This document shows positions 33,299 to 41,552 of a stretch of DNA of 64,000 bases, one piece after another. Source of the DNA: Streptomyces sp. V2I9 (lineage in GTDB: Bacteria; Actinomycetota; Actinomycetes; Streptomycetales; Streptomycetaceae); contig NZ_JAUSZJ010000002.1 in assembly GCF_030817475.1 (NCBI RefSeq), positions 6,400,626 through 6,464,625 of the forward strand, read 5' to 3'. The notes beneath the pieces were generated by a model. That model had not been told where the DNA came from, searched no databases, and saw nothing but the letters and a program-made list of their open reading frames with translations. Made by a program: the position numbers and the translations under genes. Each line of letters starts with the position of its first letter. Within the stretch, counting starts at the first letter, position 1.

Positions 33299-34309
33299 CT
33301 ACGACAGCCAGTCGCGCCGCGCCGCCTGCCACACCAGCTGCGTGCGCGTCGTCGCGCCGGCCCGCTGCATCAGGGCGGTGATACGGCGCTGCACCGTGCG
33401 GTGACTGACACCCAGCTGGGTGGCGATCGCCTTGTCCGCCACGCCCGCGACGACCAGGGAGAGCAGGTAGCGCTCGTCGTCGGCGAGGCTGCCGCCCGGT
33501 CCCATGCCGCCGGCGAAGTCGGCCAGCTCGCCCGTCTCCGTGACGTGCAGCGGGGTTCCCGCCGCCCACTGGATGTCGAACAGGGCGACGAGGGCGTCCA
33601 GGAGACTGCTGCTGCGGATGACGGCCGCGGTCGGCTCGCCCCGGGAGGTGGCCGTGCCGCCCGGCATCAGCGGGCAGACGGCGACCGAGCTGTCGACGAT
33701 GACCATGCGCACCGGCAGTGTGCTGGCGGCGCGGGCCGATTCACCGGCGCGGATCCCCTGGGCGACGTTGTCGACCATGCCGGGCTGCTCCAGACAGGCC
33801 CGTTCGTAGATCGCCTCGTAGCGGATGCCCTGGGCGAGCAGCTCGAACTCCTCGTCGTTGTCCTGGGCGCGCAGCGCCACGGGATCGGCCTTGCAGAACC
33901 ACCGCAGGTCACTGCGGGCCGCGTAGGCGAGCTGACGCAACTGCTGGCGGATGGCGCCGCTCCCGGTGATCACCTCGACCAGCTGCCCGGCGTCGTGGCG
34001 CCGTCCGCCCGCCCGGTACTCCTCGGCCAGCTGCTCCACTCCGCGCCGCGCCCACTCCAGCGCTTCCTGGCCACGCGCCAACAGGGGGTGCAGCGCCACG
34101 TCCGGCGGGAGGGGCACGTACCGCATGCCGACGTCACCCGGCAACCGCTCGATCAGACCTCTGTCGTGCAGCGAGGAGAGAAGCAGCAGCGCCTCGCGTT
34201 CCCGGATGTGGAGCCGTTGGACGATCTCGTCCACGCCCGCATCGCGTACCTCCACCAGGAAGCGATAGACACGCTCCTCGGCTGCCCCGATCCCCGCTAT
34301 CTCCAGCAT
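33299..34309 (-). CDS. TrmB-like / LuxR-type helix-turn-helix transcriptional regulator
   Basis: 336 residues. The N-terminus (AAEERVYRFLVEVRDAGVDE, then IVQRLHIREREALLLLSSLHDRGLIERL, residues 10-57) is a TrmB-like winged helix. A middle ligand-like region includes RWFCKADPVALRAQDNDEEFELLAQGIRYEAIYE near 140-170 and VRMVIVDSSVAVCPL near 205. The C-terminus has a LuxR DNA-binding helix pair (LVVAGVADKAIATQLGVSHR, then TVQRRITALMQRAGATTRTQ, about 288-328). This double-HTH architecture is common near secreted subtilases in Streptomyces. Convergent with the protease gene and likely its regulator through the TGTCG dyads; inference. Confidence 0.85.
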   Translation of the reverse strand: MLEIAGIGAAEERVYRFLVEVRDAGVDEIVQRLHIREREALLLLSSLHDRGLIERLPGDVGMRYVPLPPDVALHPLLARGQEALEWARRGVEQLAEEYRAGGRRHDAGQLVEVITGSGAIRQQLRQLAYAARSDLRWFCKADPVALRAQDNDEEFELLAQGIRYEAIYERACLEQPGMVDNVAQGIRAGESARAASTLPVRMVIVDSSVAVCPLMPGGTATSRGEPTAAVIRSSSLLDALVALFDIQWAAGTPLHVTETGELADFAGGMGPGGSLADDERYLLSLVVAGVADKAIATQLGVSHRTVQRRITALMQRAGATTRTQLVWQAARRDWLS

Positions 34310-34667
34310 GCGCCCTCTCCCTCACCACAGCCCACCCCGAGCGGACGCCCACTGTGCCATCCATGATCGAACAGCTCGCAGGCGGCCCTGCCGAATGATC
34401 GGGGATGCTTCGGTCCTCCCGGCGTGGCGGTCGGCTTCTTCGCGGACGGACAGCACGCGTTCGGTCGAGGGGCCTGGACCGCTCCCCTCCGGCGCGTCGC
34501 GGAGCACGCCGTCGGGGCGGTTCAGGACGCCCGGGCGCGGTCCCGGACGTCGTGACGCAACGATCACCGCCCCGCACAGGACACGCCGACCGCCGGGTGA
34601 CGGCCACGCCGTGCGCACGGGGCACACTGGGGCGACCCACCCGAATTCCCGTACGAAGGAGTGCGCC
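34310..34667. other. Divergent intergenic region between the LuxR-type regulator and a PNPOx-like gene
   Basis: 358 bp. I see no convincing small gene and no TGTCG-N6-CGACA copy here. It presumably holds both divergent promoters. Confidence 0.5.
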
Positions 34668-35096
34668 GTGGCCCTCACCCGAGAAGAACGTGAACAGTTC
34701 CTCGCCGAACCCCGTGTCGCGGCGCTGTCCGTGGCGTCCGGGGAGGACGGTCGCGCCCCGCTCAGCGTGCCGATCTGGTACGCGTACGAACCGGGCGGCG
34801 ATGTCCGCGTCCTCACCGGCCGCACCTCGCGCAAGGCCGAACTGATCGCCGCGGCGGGCCGGTTCACGCTGCTGGTCGACCGGTTGGAGCCGACCGTCCG
34901 GTACGTCTCCGTCGAGGGGCCCGCCGTCGACACCCGGCCCGCCACCCGTGACGACCTGGAGCAGATGGCGGCCCGCTACCTTCCGGCCGGGAAGGTCGCC
35001 GGGTACGTGGACTTCGCCCGGGAGAACCACGGCGAACAGGTGTTGATCACCCTGCGCCCCGAACGGTGGGTCAGCTCGGACCTCGGCCAGGTCTGA
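34668..35096 (+). CDS. Pyridoxamine 5'-phosphate oxidase family (F420/flavin split-barrel) protein
   Basis: 142 residues from GTG 34668 with a GAAGGAG ribosome site; the longer open frame upstream has no ribosome site. Typical short PNPOx-like sequence: REEREQFLAEPRVAALSV, then PLSVPIWYAYEPGGDVRVLTG, TSRKAELIAAAGRFTLLVDR, and RYVSVEGPAVDT. The terminal VLITLRPERWVSSDLG is common in Streptomyces homologues of the TIGR03618/F420 type. Cofactor inferred. Convergent with the gap gene across a 22-bp terminator. Confidence 0.85.
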   Translation: MALTREEREQFLAEPRVAALSVASGEDGRAPLSVPIWYAYEPGGDVRVLTGRTSRKAELIAAAGRFTLLVDRLEPTVRYVSVEGPAVDTRPATRDDLEQMAARYLPAGKVAGYVDFARENHGEQVLITLRPERWVSSDLGQV

Positions 35097-35135
35097 GCCG
35101 GGAGCGGCCGGAGGGCGACGAGCCCGTACGTCACG

Positions 35136-35183
35136 ACGGCGCCCGGTGTCCGGCAGGAGGACCTGCCGGACACCGGGCGCCGT
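35136..35183. terminator. Bidirectional 22-bp terminator
   Basis: Perfect 22-bp stem (35136-35157 with 35162-35183; inner part GGTGTCCGGCAGG) with a 4-nt AGGA loop, between the convergent PNPOx-like and gap genes. Confidence 0.9.
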
Positions 35184-35202
35184 ACGGAGGGGCCTACCGG
35201 GA

Positions 35203-36648
35203 TCAGACCGCCGGGGCCGGGTACGTCGGGTACTCCACCCCGGAGACGTGCTGGACGACCCGGATGACCTGGCACGAGTAGCCGAACTCGTTGTCGTACC
35301 AGAGGTAGAGGATGGCGTTGTCGCCGTCCACCTTGGTGGCGCCCGCGTCGACGATCGAGGCATGGCGCGAGCCGATGAAGTCGCTGGAGACCGCGTCGGG
35401 CGCGCTGATGAAGTCGATCTGGCGCTTGAGCGGCGAGGCCAGCGACACGTTGCGCAGGTAGTCGAGGACCTCCTCGCGGGTGGTCTCGCGCTCCAGCCGC
35501 AGGCTCAGGATCGCGATCGAGACGTCCGGCACCGGGACGCGGATCGAGCTGCCGGTGATCGGGGCCTTGAGATCGGGCAGCGCCTTCGCCACGGCGGACG
35601 CGGCGCCGGTCTCGGTGATGACCATGTTGAGCGCCGCCGAACGGCCACGACGGTCGGAGTCGTGGTAATTGTCCAGCAGGTTCTGGTCGTTGGTGTACGA
35701 GTGGACGGTCTCCACGTGTCCGCGCAGCACGCCGTACTCGTCCGCCATCGCCTTCAGCGGCGGGACGATCGCGTTGGTCGTGCAGGACGCGCAGGACAGG
35801 ATCTGGTCGTCCGGCTTGATCGTGGCGTGGTTGACGCCGTGCACGATGTTGGGGACGTCGCCCTTGCCCGGCGCGGTGAGCACGACCTTGGCGATGCCCG
35901 GCCGGAGGTGCTTGGACAGCCCCTCGCGGTCGCGCCACCGGCCGGTGTTGTCGATGAGGATGGCGTCGTTGATGCCGTACGCCGTGTAGTCGACCGTCGT
36001 CGGGTCGTCCGAGTAGATCACCTGGATCTCGTTGCCGTTGGCGATGATCTTGCTGTTCGCCTCGTCGACGGTGATCGTGCCCTGGAACTGGCCGTGGATC
36101 GAGTCGCGCCGCAGCAGCGAGGCGCGCTTGACGATGTCCTGGCCCTTGCCCTTGCGGACGACGATGGCCCGCAGGCGCAGCCCGTTGCCCGAGCCGGCCT
36201 TCTCGATGAGCAGGCGGGCCAGGAGGCGGCCGATGCGGCCGAAGCCGTAGAGCACCACGTCGCGCGACGCACGGCGCTCGATCTTGTTCTCGCCCGTCGC
36301 CCCAGCGACGGCCTGCGCGGTGAACTCCTCGACGGAGAGTCCGCGGCCATCGGCCCGGTAGGTGGCGGCCAGCATACCGATGTCGATCTGGGACGGGCCG
36401 AGGTCGAGCGTCGTCAGCGCCCGCAGGAACGGCATCGTCTCGGTGACCGAGAGTTCCTCACCGGCTATCTGCCGGGCGAAGCGGTGGGTCTTGAGGATGC
36501 TGACCACCGACTTGTTCACCAGGGAGCGGCTGTGCAGCAGGACGTTCACGTCCTGCTCACGGTGCAGCTTCCCGATGATCGGGATCATCGACTCCGCGAT
36601 CTCCTCGCGGTGCATCCAGTTGGTGAACGAGTCGTCGTTGACAGTCAC
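35203..36648 (-). CDS. gap: Glyceraldehyde-3-phosphate dehydrogenase, long form
   Basis: 481 residues, against about 335 for the common form. An N-terminal domain of about 130 residues (HREEIAESMIPIIGKLHREQ, then DVNVLLHSRSLVNKSVVSILKTHRFAR) precedes the NAD fold (VVLYGFGRIGRLLARLLIE near 132). The active-site nucleophile lies in LSCASCTTNAIVPPLK near 283 and the substrate helix in HSYTNDQNLLDNYHDSDRRGR near 310. Streptomyces genomes carry such a second long gap gene, as I recall SCO7511. GTG start, weak ribosome site. It catalyses the NAD(P)-dependent oxidation of glyceraldehyde-3-phosphate or the reverse. The N-terminal domain may be regulatory. Divergent from the conservon. Confidence 0.92.
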   Translation of the reverse strand: MTVNDDSFTNWMHREEIAESMIPIIGKLHREQDVNVLLHSRSLVNKSVVSILKTHRFARQIAGEELSVTETMPFLRALTTLDLGPSQIDIGMLAATYRADGRGLSVEEFTAQAVAGATGENKIERRASRDVVLYGFGRIGRLLARLLIEKAGSGNGLRLRAIVVRKGKGQDIVKRASLLRRDSIHGQFQGTITVDEANSKIIANGNEIQVIYSDDPTTVDYTAYGINDAILIDNTGRWRDREGLSKHLRPGIAKVVLTAPGKGDVPNIVHGVNHATIKPDDQILSCASCTTNAIVPPLKAMADEYGVLRGHVETVHSYTNDQNLLDNYHDSDRRGRSAALNMVITETGAASAVAKALPDLKAPITGSSIRVPVPDVSIAILSLRLERETTREEVLDYLRNVSLASPLKRQIDFISAPDAVSSDFIGSRHASIVDAGATKVDGDNAILYLWYDNEFGYSCQVIRVVQHVSGVEYPTYPAPAV

Positions 36649-37071
36649 AAGTTTATCTTTCGAGCTAGGCGGCGCTCATATGGTAACCGGACGGTCTTCC
36701 GGCCCTTCAGGGGGTGCCCCACCTGCGGGCAGGCCGGGAATCGCGGCCCCTCGGAAGAGGCCGGAACGCCGGTCGGGTCCAGCGTGTGGGCGGCCCGGGC
36801 CTGGTGCGGGGACATGCGGGGCCGAGCTGGCGCAATCGGGCGCGCGTGCGAGGGCTCATACCAGAGTGGGACGGATGGCGGGCAAGTTCGACAACTGCCC
36901 GTCGCGCATACGACATTGACGACTACCGTGTGTGTCCGGTGATCAACGGTGGGCTCATGACGTTCGGGCCTGCCCGACCGATGACCCGCGCCTGACCGAC
37001 CACCGTAGGGGCCACCGCATGGACGCCGGCACGACCGCCGACCCCCGGTGCCCCCTGTACCGAGGACGCTG
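36649..37071. other. Divergent region between gap and the conservon
   Basis: 423 bp without a credible gene. A candidate promoter for the conservon is TTGACG (36916-36921) with TGATCA (36940-36945), 18-bp spacer, about 120 bp before cvnA. The gap side has AT-rich sequence near 36650-36685 where its promoter should be. Both assignments are tentative. Confidence 0.35.
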
Positions 37072-39096
37072 ATGTCTCAACTTCGCGCACCCGACGCGCG
37101 ACCGGACCGCCGCGACGGCGGGCGGCACGGCCGCCCCGGACCGCGCGCCCACCCCGCCCCGACCGGGCCCCGTGCCGCAGGGCCGCCCCCCGACCTCCGC
37201 ATGCGCCCCCAGCTGCTGCGGACCGCACTGCTCCCGGCCGTCGCCGCGGTGCTCGGCGGAGCCGCGGCCGTCATCTTCACCGCGCGCGCCGGAGCCGTCG
37301 ACCCCTCGCCCGGTCTCTGGGCGGCGCTCGGCGGATCGGCCGCCCTGGCCGTAGCCGCGGTGGCCGCCGCCTACCTCGGCGCCCACCGGGTCGCGGGACA
37401 GGTGCTGGAGCGGACGCTCGCCCTCCGGCAGGCCGGCGCCCAGGGCCAGGCCGAACTGCGACGGGTGGTGGAGCAGTTGCGTGACGGCGAGACCGTCGCC
37501 CCGCACCCGCCCCGACGGGCCCAGATGGCCGGCGGCGACGCCTTCGACCTGCTCGGCCAGGAGATGGCGCGTGGCCAGGAGGCCGCCGTCGCCGCCGTCG
37601 TCCAGGCGTCCCAGATGTTCAGCAGGGCGGGCAACGAACAGAAGGTCGAGGTCTTCGTCAACCTCGCGCGCCGACTGCAATCCCTCGTCCACCGCGAGAT
37701 CCAGATCCTCGATGAGCTCGAACACGAGGTCGAGGACCCCGACCTCCTCAAGGGCCTCTTCCACGTCGACCACCTCGCCACCCGGATCCGCCGCCACGCG
37801 GAGAACCTCGCCGTGCTCGGCGGGGCCGTGTCCCGCCGGCAGTGGAGCAACCCGGTCACCATGACCGAGGTGCTCCGCTCGGCCATCGCCGAGGTCGAGC
37901 AGTACCCCCGCGTCAAGCTCGTCCCGCCGATGGAGGGCACCCTGCGCGGCCACGCCGTCGCCGACGTGATCCACCTGCTGGCGGAGCTGGTCGAGAACGC
38001 CACGGTGTTCTCCGCCCCGCACACCCAGGTCCTCCTGCGCGTCCAGCACGTCACCGCAGGACTCGCCCTGGAGGTGGAGGACCGCGGCCTCGGGATGCCG
38101 GAACACGAGCAGAAGCGGATGAACGCCCTGCTCTCCGACCCCGACCAGGTCAACGTCGCCCATCTGCTCCAGGACGGCCGGATCGGCCTGTTCGTCGTCT
38201 CGGCCCTCGCCCGCCGCCACGGCATCGCGGTCCGCCTGCAGAGCAACATCTACGGCGGTACGCAGGCGGTGCTCGTCCTCCCGCAGTCGCTGCTCGGGGA
38301 CGACCCCGACGCCCCGCCCTCGTCCGACGCCGCCCCTGTACCGCCCCCCGGAGCGGTGCACCGTCCGCCCGTCGAAGCCGCCGCCGCGGTCCCGCGGCAG
38401 AGCGGGCCGGCCGACGCCGCGTCCTCGGCCCAGCCGCCCACCGGAGGGGCCCGCCCCGCACCCGCCCGCGGTCGGAGCGACCGCCCGGAGCCGCCCGCCG
38501 GTCAGGCCCCGCCCCTCCCGCTGCGCGCCGAGCGCGTCGACCGCGCCGCACCGCCCGCCTCCCCGCCCGAGGGCGGCAGCACCGCCGCACCGGCGGGCGT
38601 CCACGAGCGCGACGACCGCCCGGCCCCGCCGCCCGCCCGCCCCGAGCTGCCCAAGCGGTCGAACCAGGAGCACCTCGTACCGCAGCTGAGGGAAACGCCT
38701 GCCCCGCGCGTCGAGGACGAACACGCCCTCCACGACCCCGGCCTCATGGCCGCCTTCCGGCGCGGCATCGACCTCGCCGAGGCCCAGACCGCCCAGGAGG
38801 AGAACCCCGACGGCGGCCACGGGGGCCCCGACTCCGCGGAGACCGGCGGGCAGACCGCCCTCGACGCCCCCCTGGAGACGCTCTCGCCCCTCCCCGTACG
38901 CGGAGACACCGCGCCGCACGAGCGGCCCAACCCGGCCCGGCGCTCCCGGCAGGACCGTGCGCTGTCCGCGTCCGACCTTCCCGTACCGGACAGCTACCCG
39001 CCCGACGCGTACCCGCACGACATCCCCACGTACCTGCCGGGCGGGGCCGTACCGGAACCCCGGAAAGACACCACCTTCAAGGAGTGGACACCATGA
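37072..39096 (+). CDS. cvnA: Conservon sensor histidine kinase-like protein CvnA
   Basis: 674 residues from ATG 37072 (GAGGA ribosome site). Basic, disordered N-terminus; two hydrophobic segments (LLPAVAAVLGGAAAVIF and ALGGSAALAVAAVAAAYLG, about 48-105); a helical linker; then an ATPase domain with N-box LLAELVENATVFSAPHTQV near 300 and DRGLGMPEHEQKRM near 335, ending with GGTQAVLVLPQSLLG. No clear phosphoacceptor histidine domain, as usual for CvnA. The last 270 residues are Pro/Ala/Arg-rich disorder. In Streptomyces the Cvn proteins form a membrane-associated complex resembling a eukaryotic G-protein system. Stop overlaps cvnB by four bases. Confidence 0.9.
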   Translation: MSQLRAPDARPDRRDGGRHGRPGPRAHPAPTGPRAAGPPPDLRMRPQLLRTALLPAVAAVLGGAAAVIFTARAGAVDPSPGLWAALGGSAALAVAAVAAAYLGAHRVAGQVLERTLALRQAGAQGQAELRRVVEQLRDGETVAPHPPRRAQMAGGDAFDLLGQEMARGQEAAVAAVVQASQMFSRAGNEQKVEVFVNLARRLQSLVHREIQILDELEHEVEDPDLLKGLFHVDHLATRIRRHAENLAVLGGAVSRRQWSNPVTMTEVLRSAIAEVEQYPRVKLVPPMEGTLRGHAVADVIHLLAELVENATVFSAPHTQVLLRVQHVTAGLALEVEDRGLGMPEHEQKRMNALLSDPDQVNVAHLLQDGRIGLFVVSALARRHGIAVRLQSNIYGGTQAVLVLPQSLLGDDPDAPPSSDAAPVPPPGAVHRPPVEAAAAVPRQSGPADAASSAQPPTGGARPAPARGRSDRPEPPAGQAPPLPLRAERVDRAAPPASPPEGGSTAAPAGVHERDDRPAPPPARPELPKRSNQEHLVPQLRETPAPRVEDEHALHDPGLMAAFRRGIDLAEAQTAQEENPDGGHGGPDSAETGGQTALDAPLETLSPLPVRGDTAPHERPNPARRSRQDRALSASDLPVPDSYPPDAYPHDIPTYLPGGAVPEPRKDTTFKEWTP

Positions 39097-39527
39097 CGAG
39101 CGATATGCGGTCCGGGCAGGTCTCGGACCTGGACTGGCTGCTGAGCGGACTGGTCCAGCGCGTGCCCTACACGCGCAGCGCGGTCCTGCTCTCCGCCGAC
39201 GGGCTGGTGAAGTCCGTCCACGGCATGGACCCCGACAGCGCCGACCACATGGCGGCCCTGGCCGCAGGTCTGTACTCGCTGGGCCGCAGCGCCGGAGCCC
39301 GCTTCGGGGACAACGGGGACGTGCGGCAGGTGGTCGTCGAACTGGACTCCACGCTGCTCTTCGTCTCCACCGCCGGATCGGGCACCTGCCTCGCCGTCCT
39401 CGCCGGGCGCGAGGCGGACGCCGCCGTCCTCGGCTACGAGATGGCGATGCTGGTCAAGAGCGTCCGCCCCTACCTGACGACCCCGCTGCGGCAGCCCGCC
39501 GGGGCGCCGTTCACTCCGGGGATCTGA
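39093..39527 (+). CDS. cvnB: Conservon roadblock/LC7 protein CvnB
   Basis: 144 residues from the ATG overlapping the cvnA stop (ATGA). Roadblock/LC7 fold: LDWLLSGLVQRVPYTRSAVL, then LSADGLVKSVHGMDPDSADHMAALAAGLYSLG, RQVVVELDSTLLFVST and GSGTCLAVLAGREADAAVLGYEMAMLVK. In the family it modulates the GTPase partner, probably by binding CvnD at the membrane complex. Two bases separate it from cvnC. Confidence 0.92.
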   Translation: MTSDMRSGQVSDLDWLLSGLVQRVPYTRSAVLLSADGLVKSVHGMDPDSADHMAALAAGLYSLGRSAGARFGDNGDVRQVVVELDSTLLFVSTAGSGTCLAVLAGREADAAVLGYEMAMLVKSVRPYLTTPLRQPAGAPFTPGI

Positions 39528-39529
39528 GG

Positions 39530-39901
39530 ATGCCGGCCCCGCAGGACGGGCCCCTGCTCGACGACGCGGCCGGCCGGCTGATCCGCCCGTACACGATCAG
39601 CAACGGCCGCACCCGGCCGTCCACCGCGTTCGACCTGCTGTCCCTGATCATGGCCACGGGCATCGAGCCCGACGTCCCGCTCGGCCCCGAGCACACCATC
39701 GCCCTCGGTCTGTGCGAAGGGCCGGTGTCCGTCGCGGAGATCGCCGCGCACCTCCGGCTTCCCGCTGTCGTCGCCAAGGTCATCCTCTCCGACCTGGTCG
39801 CCTGCGGCGCGGTCACCGCCCACGCCCCCGCTTTCCGTGACATGCCCACCGACCGATCTCTGCTGGAGGCAGTGCTCGATGGTTTACGACGACAGCTCTG
39901 A
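39530..39901 (+). CDS. cvnC: Conservon DUF742 protein CvnC
   Basis: 123 residues from ATG 39530. DUF742 pattern: GRLIRPYTISNGRTRPSTAF, then DLLSLIMATG, EHTIALGLCEGPVSVAEIAAHLRLPAVVAKVILSDLV and a Pro-containing tail. The region LPAVVAKVILSDLVACGAV is a winged-helix-like segment; DUF742 proteins are small multi-partner proteins of the conservon complex. It overlaps cvnD by 23 bp. Confidence 0.92.
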   Translation: MPAPQDGPLLDDAAGRLIRPYTISNGRTRPSTAFDLLSLIMATGIEPDVPLGPEHTIALGLCEGPVSVAEIAAHLRLPAVVAKVILSDLVACGAVTAHAPAFRDMPTDRSLLEAVLDGLRRQL

Positions 39902-40502
39902 CCGCACCGGAGCCCCCGAGTTCTTCCCCGTGGCCCTGAAGGTGCTGGTCGCCGGAGGATTCGGCGTCGGCAAGACGACGTTCGTGGGCGCGGTCAGCGA
40001 GATCGCCCCGCTGTCCACCGAGGAGTTGCTGACCCAGAGCAGCGTGGGGACGGACAACCTGGAGGGCGTCGAGTCCAAGACGGCCACGACCGTCGCCATG
40101 GACTTCGGCCGCATCACCCTCTCCGAACAGCACGTCCTCTACCTGTTCGGCACACCCGGACAGGAGCGCTTCTGGTTCATGTGGGACGAACTCTCCCGGG
40201 GTGCGCTCGGCGCGGTGGTGCTGGCCGACACCCGGCGCCTCGCCGAATGCTTCGCCGCGGTGGACTTCTTCGAGCGGCGCGGCATCGGATTCATCGTCGC
40301 CGTCAACGAGTTCGACGGCGCCTACCGCTACGAACCCGACGAGGTCCGTGCCGCGCTCGACCTCGGGCCCGAGGTGCCCGTCGTCCTGTGCGACGCCCGG
40401 ATGGCCAGCTCCGGCACGGGCGCCCTCGTCACCCTGGTCCAGCACCTCATCAACGCCACCTCGGCCCCCGCCCCACTCCAGACGTACGGAGCCCACCCGT
40501 GA
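39879..40502 (+). CDS. cvnD: Conservon small GTPase-like protein CvnD
   Basis: 207 residues from ATG 39879 (GGAGG ribosome site inside cvnC). GTPase motifs: G1 AGGFGVGKTTFVG near residue 25, G3 as FGTPGQERFWFMW near 88 (in place of DxxG), and G4 as VAVNEFDGA near 143 (Asn and Asp retained, Lys replaced by Glu). These departures from Ras are normal for CvnD. It would act as the switch of the Cvn complex. Its stop overlaps the GTG of the GAF gene, so the fifth gene is part of the same operon. Confidence 0.93.
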   Translation: MVYDDSSDRTGAPEFFPVALKVLVAGGFGVGKTTFVGAVSEIAPLSTEELLTQSSVGTDNLEGVESKTATTVAMDFGRITLSEQHVLYLFGTPGQERFWFMWDELSRGALGAVVLADTRRLAECFAAVDFFERRGIGFIVAVNEFDGAYRYEPDEVRAALDLGPEVPVVLCDARMASSGTGALVTLVQHLINATSAPAPLQTYGAHP

Positions 40503-41083
40503 CATCCTTCGCCACCGGCAGGATGCTCCTGACACCCACCGACCGGCACGGCCGGGCCCGCGCCGAGCGACTGCGCAAGCTGGACCTCGGCGAACGCCCC
40601 GACTCCTCCTACGACGACTTCGACGCCTTCGCCGACAAGGTGGCCGAAGCCACTGCCAGCCCCTTCTCGATGGTCAACTTCATCGACGAGAACCGGCAGT
40701 TCTTCGCCGGGCTGCACACCCCCGCGGGCAACCGCCGTGGACAGGAGCTCGGTTCGGCCGCCGCGGGCAGCGACCGCGGCAGCCGGTACATGGCCCGCGA
40801 CCACGGGTACTGTCCGCACGTCCTCGCCCGGCGCAAGGCCCTCGTGCTGGACGACGTCTGCGACTACCCGCGGTTCGCGGGAAATCCGGTGGTGGACGAG
40901 ATAGGCATCCGCTCCTACCTCGGGGCACCGCTGATCGACCGCACCGGCATCGCGCTGGGCACCGTCTGCGCCGTCGACACCGTGCCTCGCCCCTGGGGGC
41001 GGGCCGGGCTCGACACCATCAAGTCGCTCGCCCGCGAACTCGTCCGCCGGATCGACGACCGGGAAGGCCACCACCCCCTCTGA
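40499..41083 (+). CDS. GAF-domain protein coupled to the conservon
   Basis: 194 residues from a GTG overlapping the cvnD stop. One GAF domain (about residues 40-180): ASPFSMVNFIDENRQFFAGL, then ARDHGYCPHVLARRKALVLDDV, and IRSYLGAPLIDRTGIALGTVCAVDT. No output domain. It could sense a small molecule and feed the Cvn complex. Extra genes after cvnD vary between conservons; this one is tightly coupled and so probably part of the signalling unit. Confidence 0.85.
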   Translation: MTSFATGRMLLTPTDRHGRARAERLRKLDLGERPDSSYDDFDAFADKVAEATASPFSMVNFIDENRQFFAGLHTPAGNRRGQELGSAAAGSDRGSRYMARDHGYCPHVLARRKALVLDDVCDYPRFAGNPVVDEIGIRSYLGAPLIDRTGIALGTVCAVDTVPRPWGRAGLDTIKSLARELVRRIDDREGHHPL

Positions 41084-41126
41084 CCGCCGATCCATCGGCC
41101 CATCGAGCCGTCGTTATGGAGGCCGG

Positions 41127-41510
41127 ATGACCACCGGTGCCACGATCACCGCAGCCGACGTCCGTGCGGCCGCGCTTTCCCTGCCCGACACCACCGAGAA
41201 GCTCGCCTGGGGGCAGCCCACGTTCCGGGTGGCGGGCAAAATCTTCGCCTCGCTCGGTGACGACGGGACGGCCATGGGCGTGAAGTGCCCTCGCGAGGAT
41301 CGCGCCGAGCTGATCGCCGCCGAGCCGGAGAAGTTCTTCATCCGCGAGGGACACGACGACCACTACGCCTGGATGCGCGTACGGCTGTCCGCCCTGGACG
41401 GCCCGGACGAGCTGGCCGCCATCCTCACCGACTCCTGGTGGCAGGTCGCTCCCCGCCGGCTGGCGGCGGCGCATCCGGAGCTGGGCGCGGCAGGGGAGGG
41501 CGACGGCTGA
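41127..41510 (+). CDS. MmcQ/YjbR family protein
   Basis: 127 residues from ATG 41127 with a GGAGG ribosome site. Pattern of the YjbR superfamily: DVRAAALSLPDTTEKLAWGQ, then PTFRVAGKIFASL, and the C-terminal DSWWQVAPRRLAAAHPE. The fold is a double-wing alpha/beta structure; a DNA-binding function is named in databases but not well established. Own transcript likely, 43 bp after the GAF gene; convergent with the transketolase genes. Confidence 0.88.
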   Translation: MTTGATITAADVRAAALSLPDTTEKLAWGQPTFRVAGKIFASLGDDGTAMGVKCPREDRAELIAAEPEKFFIREGHDDHYAWMRVRLSALDGPDELAAILTDSWWQVAPRRLAAAHPELGAAGEGDG

Positions 41511-41552
41511 TCCGGGCGGGCGGCCGTCCGCCTGCCTCCGGGCGCCGACGGT

